Assembly: GCF_017875275.1 (NCBI RefSeq)
Contig: NZ_JAGGML010000001.1
Coordinates: forward strand, 2,563,001 to 2,627,000
Source of the DNA: Xanthobacter flavus
GTDB lineage: Bacteria; Pseudomonadota; Alphaproteobacteria; Rhizobiales; Xanthobacteraceae
Length of the DNA: 64,000 nucleotides
Direction of reading: 5' to 3'
In this document: in pieces, positions 60,490-64,000 of the stretch
Layout: each line of letters begins with the position of its first letter
How positions within the stretch are numbered: the first letter of the stretch is position 1
Notes under the pieces: model-generated
Databases searched by the model: none
Told to the model about the DNA's origin: nothing
What the model saw: the letters and a program-made list of their open reading frames with translations, nothing else
Position numbers and translations under genes: made by a program

Positions 60490-61054
60490 CATCAACTCTT
60501 TTTGTCAAGTATACAGCTGGGCGTTCGTCTGAGCGGTCCAACCGCCAGGTCGGGCGCACGAAGTGGCAGCTATAGCCCCCAGGATAGCGCACCAGGTATT
60601 CTTGGTGCTCTGGCTCCGCCTCCCAAAAGGGTTCTTCTGGGTTGATCTCCGACACGACCGGGCCAGGCCAGCTTCCTGATGCCTCGATTTCCGCGATGGT
60701 TGTGAGGGCGACTTCCTTCTGCACTTCGGTGGTGTAGAAAATCGCCGATCGATAGCTCGGACCGACATCGCTGCCTTGTTGCTCGTAGGTCGTGGGGTCA
60801 TGGATCTGGAAGAAGAGTTCCAAGAGCGAGCGATAGGCGAGAACGGAAGGGTCGAAGGTCACTTCCACTGCTTCCGCATGGCCGTAATGTCTCGCGTAGG
60901 TCGGATCAGGCATTTCTCCGCCTGTGTAACCGACACGCGTCGAAATGACTCCCCTGGCTCGGCGCAGCAAATCCTCCATGCCCCAGAAGCAGCCGCCTGC
61001 TAGAATTGCTCGCTCTGTCGCGGCCGCCCTATTGCCGGTAGGCGATTGGCTCAC
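60470..61054 (-). CDS. msrA: Peptide methionine sulfoxide reductase A
   Basis: A 194-aa enzyme that reduces S-methionine sulfoxide in proteins. The active-site cysteine is in [14 protein letters not shown] near residue 22, followed by [19 protein letters not shown] and [12 protein letters not shown]. Start GTG 61054 follows GGAGGAGGG by 10 bases; the open frame continues upstream without a better start. It lies between the hydrolase-OsmC gene and the MDR gene. MsrB, which repairs the R form, is encoded at 63570 under a related operator. Confidence 0.9.
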   Translation of the reverse strand: MSQSPTGNRAAATERAILAGGCFWGMEDLLRRARGVISTRVGYTGGEMPDPTYARHYGHAEAVEVTFDPSVLAYRSLLELFFQIHDPTTYEQQGSDVGPSYRSAIFYTTEVQKEVALTTIAEIEASGSWPGPVVSEINPEEPFWEAEPEHQEYLVRYPGGYSCHFVRPTWRLDRSDERPAVYLTKRVDDDRNRD

Positions 61055-61086
61055 AGTCCGTTCGCCCTCCTCCGTGTGCGCCACGG

Positions 61087-62319
61087 TCAAGCCAGCCTCG
61101 CGGGATCCGCAGCCTGACTGGCGCTCAAGAGCTCGGTCTGCACGTCCGAACCCCGGATGAGACTCAGATCGACGGGACATCGATCAGCGATCGCGAGGAT
61201 CCGAGCGCGCTGATCATCACTCAGCGGCCCATCGAGGACAATGGTGCGGGTGAACCGGTCGGGTGGCATCATGTCCGGCACCTTCTCGTGCTGCACGGTC
61301 GTGCTCGCCCGTTCGAGCGGAAAGCCCTTGCGGTTCGCATAGAGACGCATCGTCATCACCGTGCAGGCTGCGAGGCCGGCAGATACGAGTTCGTAGGGAG
61401 ATAGTCCGGTCCCGAGGCCACCGACCGATGCTGGCTCGTCGGCGAACAGAGTGTGCTCGCCGCTGCGGACCTTGAGCTGGAACGTCCCTGCAAGAGTTTC
61501 GGTGGCGACGACGCCCTCCGCAACCTCGACCTGCGGAAGATCCGCGCTGAGTGGTGGGAGAAAGCGGCTCGCCCAAACCGCCACCATGGCCGCGGCGTAG
61601 TTCGCGTCCGCGACGTCGGTGAGAAGGTGATCCGCGTTGTCGAGCGAGATGAAGCTTTTAGGGTGCCTGGACGCGACGAAGATGCGCGACGCGTGGTCGA
61701 TGCCGACCACCTGATCCAGCGGAGAGTGCATGACCAGCACCGGCCGTCGCAGGGAGGCAATGGCCTTCTCGACGTCGATCCCCTCAACCGCCTCAAGGAA
61801 CCCTCGGCGAATGAGGAAGGGCCTACCGGCAATCTCCACCGAGGCCTCGCCCTCGCTCGCGATGGTGTCCAGATCATTCGGTCCGAAGAGGCGCAAGATA
61901 TGCTGAAGGTCGGCCGGCGCACCAATCGTCGCTACCGCCGCAATATCAGGCATGTCGGCGGCGGCTACGATCGCAGCGGTGCCACCCAGGCTGTGCCCGA
62001 CGAGGAGGGACGGTGACATGCCCGCCGCCGCCATCGCCTTTGCGGCGGCCCGAAGGTCCTCGACGTCCGACGCGAAGTTCACAGGTTCTCCCGTCCCACC
62101 GCCGATCCCGGTCCCGGCGAAATCGAACCTCAAGACCCCGATGCCCGCACGCGACAGCGCGCGCGAGATGTGAACAGCGGCGCGACTGTCTTTCCCGCAC
62201 GTGAAGCAGTGGGCGAAGATCGCCCAGCCCCGCGGCGTCCCTTCCGGCGGTTCGAGGTGCCCGGACAGCGGAGAGCCAGCCCCACTGACAAACGTAAATG
62301 ATCTTCCTGCCATGTCCAT
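61087..62319 (-). CDS. Alpha/beta hydrolase-OsmC fusion protein
   Basis: A 410-aa bifunctional protein. The N-terminal 260 residues are an alpha/beta hydrolase with the nucleophile elbow [15 protein letters not shown], the Asp in [10 protein letters not shown] and His in NADHLL. The C-terminal 130 residues are an OsmC domain with two cysteines, [18 protein letters not shown] and ADRCPVDLS, the peroxidatic pair of OsmC/Ohr proteins. ATG 62319 follows GGAGG by five bases. It opens a minus-strand operon with msrA and an MDR gene, and the palindrome at 62421 is in its upstream region. OsmC-type activity would remove organic hydroperoxides. Confidence 0.88.
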   Translation of the reverse strand: MDMAGRSFTFVSGAGSPLSGHLEPPEGTPRGWAIFAHCFTCGKDSRAAVHISRALSRAGIGVLRFDFAGTGIGGGTGEPVNFASDVEDLRAAAKAMAAAGMSPSLLVGHSLGGTAAIVAAADMPDIAAVATIGAPADLQHILRLFGPNDLDTIASEGEASVEIAGRPFLIRRGFLEAVEGIDVEKAIASLRRPVLVMHSPLDQVVGIDHASRIFVASRHPKSFISLDNADHLLTDVADANYAAAMVAVWASRFLPPLSADLPQVEVAEGVVATETLAGTFQLKVRSGEHTLFADEPASVGGLGTGLSPYELVSAGLAACTVMTMRLYANRKGFPLERASTTVQHEKVPDMMPPDRFTRTIVLDGPLSDDQRARILAIADRCPVDLSLIRGSDVQTELLSASQAADPARLA

Positions 62320-62420
62320 CAAACCTCCAGCACGCGGCTTGGCGGTTGCGCTCTCAGAACCTTCGACGGAGCTGAGCGGAGCGCACCGCCAACCGGTAAT
62401 CGTCATCTCAGGCTATCATT

Positions 62421-62439
62421 TATATGTCTGGCGCATATA
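62421..62439 (-). promoter_or_regulatory. Redox-regulon palindrome before the hydrolase-OsmC operon
   Basis: TATATGT-CTGGC-GCATATA, one mismatch from a perfect 7-5-7 palindrome. It lies 102 bases upstream of the hydrolase-OsmC ATG and 22 bases from a second copy facing the lysR gene. Confidence 0.68.
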
Positions 62440-62460
62440 GACAAGCCCCTATATCATGAT

Positions 62461-62479
62461 TATATGCGCCAAGCATACT
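62461..62479 (+). promoter_or_regulatory. Redox-regulon palindrome before the second lysR
   Basis: TATATGC-GCCAA-GCATACT keeps five of seven arm pairs. It lies 69 bases before ATG 62548. Centre-to-centre distance from the copy at 62421 is 40 bases, about four helical turns, which would allow cooperative binding. Confidence 0.62.
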
Positions 62480-62547
62480 TCTGCGACCTGCTTTCCAAAG
62501 GCGGTCTCACGGAAGAGGTATCAGTCAGGCGCGTGGGCCAAAGGACT

Positions 62548-63423
62548 ATGGAACTCAATCAAGTCAGCTATTTCATCAACTTGGCCGAGACGCTGAATTT
62601 CACAGCGGCCGCTCGCTTGAGCGGTGTGTCACAGCCAAGTCTGACCCGCGCGATCCGCCGCTTGGAAGATGAGCTTGGCGGGCCGCTGATCTATCGCGAC
62701 GGGAAGAACAGCCGCCTGACTGGCCTTGGCCATGACGTCGAGGCAGAATTCCGGCGCATGGTGGTCGCGATGAAGAGCGTTCGCAATCACTCGGAGCACT
62801 GGGCGATGGGGGGGCACCGCGTGCTGGATGTCGCCGTCGCGCCCACCGTCGGACCAAAGGAATTTACGGCATTCTTCGAGAGCGCATTGGCGGAGATGCC
62901 ATCCATCGAAATTAAGCTGCACTCGCTCCAGTCGAACGAGGACACATCGGAGGTGCTTTCAGGAAAATACCACGCGTGCATCATGCCGCGTGAAACAAGA
63001 CCGGAACGCAAGCTGGATGTGCATCCTCTATTTCGGGAGCGCTTCGTGCTCGGCTGTTCTGCAAACCATCCCTTGGCGGCCAACGAGATCGTGCGCGGCG
63101 AAGACCTGCTCGAGTTTCCATTCGTCGATCGCCTGAAATGCGAGTTTCGCGATCGGATCCTCGATCACTTCGCGCGACGGGACTTGCTCATGCGACCTCG
63201 CTTTCGATCAGATCGCGAGGACTGGGTGCAACGGGTCGTCGCTGACGGCCACGCCATATGCATTCTTCCGGAACGATCGCCGACCGTGCAAGGCCTCGTG
63301 ACTCGGCCGATCGACGGATTTGTCTTGGAGCGCGAAGTCGTGATCGCGACAGTATCCGGCTCCACGGCAACGGTCGAGATACGGAACATCGCGCAGCTGG
63401 CAGCCCGGTACGAGTGGAACTGA
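62548..63423 (+). CDS. LysR-family regulator
   Basis: A 291-aa LysR-type regulator: NQVSYFINLAETLNFTAAAR, then LSGVSQPSLTRAIRRLEDEL is the winged helix; the co-inducer domain follows with DVAVAPTVGPKEFTAF. ATG 62548 behind CAAAGGA is the family start; the open frame from ATG 62464 would begin inside the operator. It is divergent from the hydrolase-OsmC operon, the usual arrangement for a LysR protein and its target. Cysteines in FVLGCSANHP and LKCEFRDR are candidates for redox sensing. Confidence 0.88.
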   Translation: MELNQVSYFINLAETLNFTAAARLSGVSQPSLTRAIRRLEDELGGPLIYRDGKNSRLTGLGHDVEAEFRRMVVAMKSVRNHSEHWAMGGHRVLDVAVAPTVGPKEFTAFFESALAEMPSIEIKLHSLQSNEDTSEVLSGKYHACIMPRETRPERKLDVHPLFRERFVLGCSANHPLAANEIVRGEDLLEFPFVDRLKCEFRDRILDHFARRDLLMRPRFRSDREDWVQRVVADGHAICILPERSPTVQGLVTRPIDGFVLEREVVIATVSGSTATVEIRNIAQLAARYEWN

Positions 63424-63456
63424 ATCACGACGTGAAGAGCTTCGGCGCTATGGAAA

Positions 63457-63475
63457 CTATACGCGCAGCGTATTG
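63457..63475 (+). promoter_or_regulatory. Variant palindrome before msrB
   Basis: CTATACG-CGCAG-CGTATTG has the same 7-5-7 geometry as the other sites, with one arm mismatch, but the core differs (ACGC for ATGC). It lies 95 bases before the msrB ATG. Confidence 0.45.
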
Positions 63476-63569
63476 GATAAATCTGGGGCGCACTGCGATA
63501 GTCGGCGCAATGACTGCAAAGATAAATGACAGCGTGTCGAGCTCTCTAGATTAAGTATTGGAGACTATC

Positions 63570-64000
63570 ATGAAGTTTGAGAAGTCACAGGCAGCAGTTG
63601 ACCGCCTGACCCCCGAGCAACGCCGGATTACCCAGGATTCGGGGACCGAAAGGCCCTTCACGGGTGAGCACAACGACAACAAGGAGCCTGGCATCTACGT
63701 CGACATAGTGTCGGGAGAGCCGCTGTTCGCTTCAACGGACAAGTTCGATTCGGGTACTGGCTGGCCCAGCTTCACCAAGCCGATCGTTCCGGCAAACGTG
63801 AACGAGGTGCGGGACAGTGCACACGGCATGGTCCGGACGGAGGTCAGGTCGGTACACGCCGACAGCCATCTGGGCCACGTGTTCCCGGACGGTCCTTCCG
63901 ACCGCGGCGGTCTGCGCTACTGCATCAACTCTGCGTCCCTTCGCTTCATCCCGCGCGACGAGATGGAGTCCGAGGGATACGGTGAATATCTCGATCAAGT
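63570..64000 (+). CDS. msrB: Peptide methionine sulfoxide reductase B (5' part)
   Basis: The first 143 residues are in the window; the 3' end is cut off. MsrB repairs R-methionine sulfoxide. [20 protein letters not shown], then [25 protein letters not shown] and the active-site [12 protein letters not shown] are all diagnostic. The zinc-binding CxxC pairs found in many MsrB proteins are missing (IVSGEPLF in place of the usual CxxCG..LF), so this is the zinc-free form. ATG 63570 stands behind TTGGAGAC. It completes a methionine-repair set with msrA. Confidence 0.93.
   Translation, partial: MKFEKSQAAVDRLTPEQRRITQDSGTERPFTGEHNDNKEPGIYVDIVSGEPLFASTDKFDSGTGWPSFTKPIVPANVNEVRDSAHGMVRTEVRSVHADSHLGHVFPDGPSDRGGLRYCINSASLRFIPRDEMESEGYGEYLDQ

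Overview
The window is GC-rich DNA from an alphaproteobacterium, probably of the order Hyphomicrobiales. The grounds are the accD-folC pair, an Entner-Doudoroff dehydratase gene, and a Trb-type conjugative element of the kind common in rhizobia and their relatives. Genus and species cannot be read from the sequence alone.

Layout. (1) 1-4661 is chromosomal core: the 3' part of accD, folC, then edd and a pyridoxamine-phosphate-oxidase-like gene on the minus strand. (2) At 4662-4716 lies the 3' half of a tRNA-Leu(CAA) gene whose 5' half is missing. It is directly followed by a tyrosine integrase (4895) and a small excisionase-like gene, so this is one end of an integrated element. The other end is not in the window. 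(3) 6.6-16.7 kb is a defence cargo block: a HigBA-like toxin-antitoxin pair, a Gabija-like pair (OLD/TOPRIM nuclease plus UvrD-like helicase), an unknown zinc-finger protein, two gene remnants (a HEPN-like tail and a DnaE2 tail), an unnamed three-gene operon joining a TauD-like 2-oxoglutarate oxygenase to a HEPN/zinc-ribbon protein, and a two-gene CBASS (CD-NTase plus patatin phospholipase). (4) 16.9-33.6 kb holds the element's accessory core: DUF932, a large ParB-like protein, several small conserved proteins, ArdB-type antirestriction protein, a methylase-strawberry-notch helicase, a Toprim protein, DUF2493, a flavin reductase and DUF736. Four of these genes are preceded by what appears to be one family of structured RNA leaders. 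(5) 33.7-38.2 kb is a replication/partition and pilus-processing module: HTH protein, RepA, three iterons, ParA, a small partner, DUF2840, a TraF-type peptidase and a lytic transglycosylase. An IS110-family transposase gene follows. (6) 40.0-54.2 kb is the conjugation module: relaxase, TraG/VirD4, a CopG-like protein and trbBCDEJKLFGI, then DUF2274.

(7) 54.2-64.0 kb is a second cargo block devoted to oxidant or reactive-chlorine stress: two LysR and two MarR regulators, a YeeE/YedE-like permease, an RclC-like (DUF417) membrane protein, MsrA, MsrB, an alpha/beta hydrolase-OsmC fusion and an MDR-family oxidoreductase. A recurrent palindrome, close to TATATGC-N5-GCATATA, lies in front of the two marR genes, the rclC-like gene, the hydrolase-msrA operon, the second lysR and (as a variant) msrB. 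The block therefore reads as a single regulon, probably controlled by one or both MarR proteins.

Together the window shows one end and most of the body of an integrative and conjugative element. It carries anti-phage genes beside the integrase and a redox-stress island after the transfer genes. The most interesting unexplained items are the oxygenase-HEPN operon, the repeated RNA leaders and the shared redox operator.
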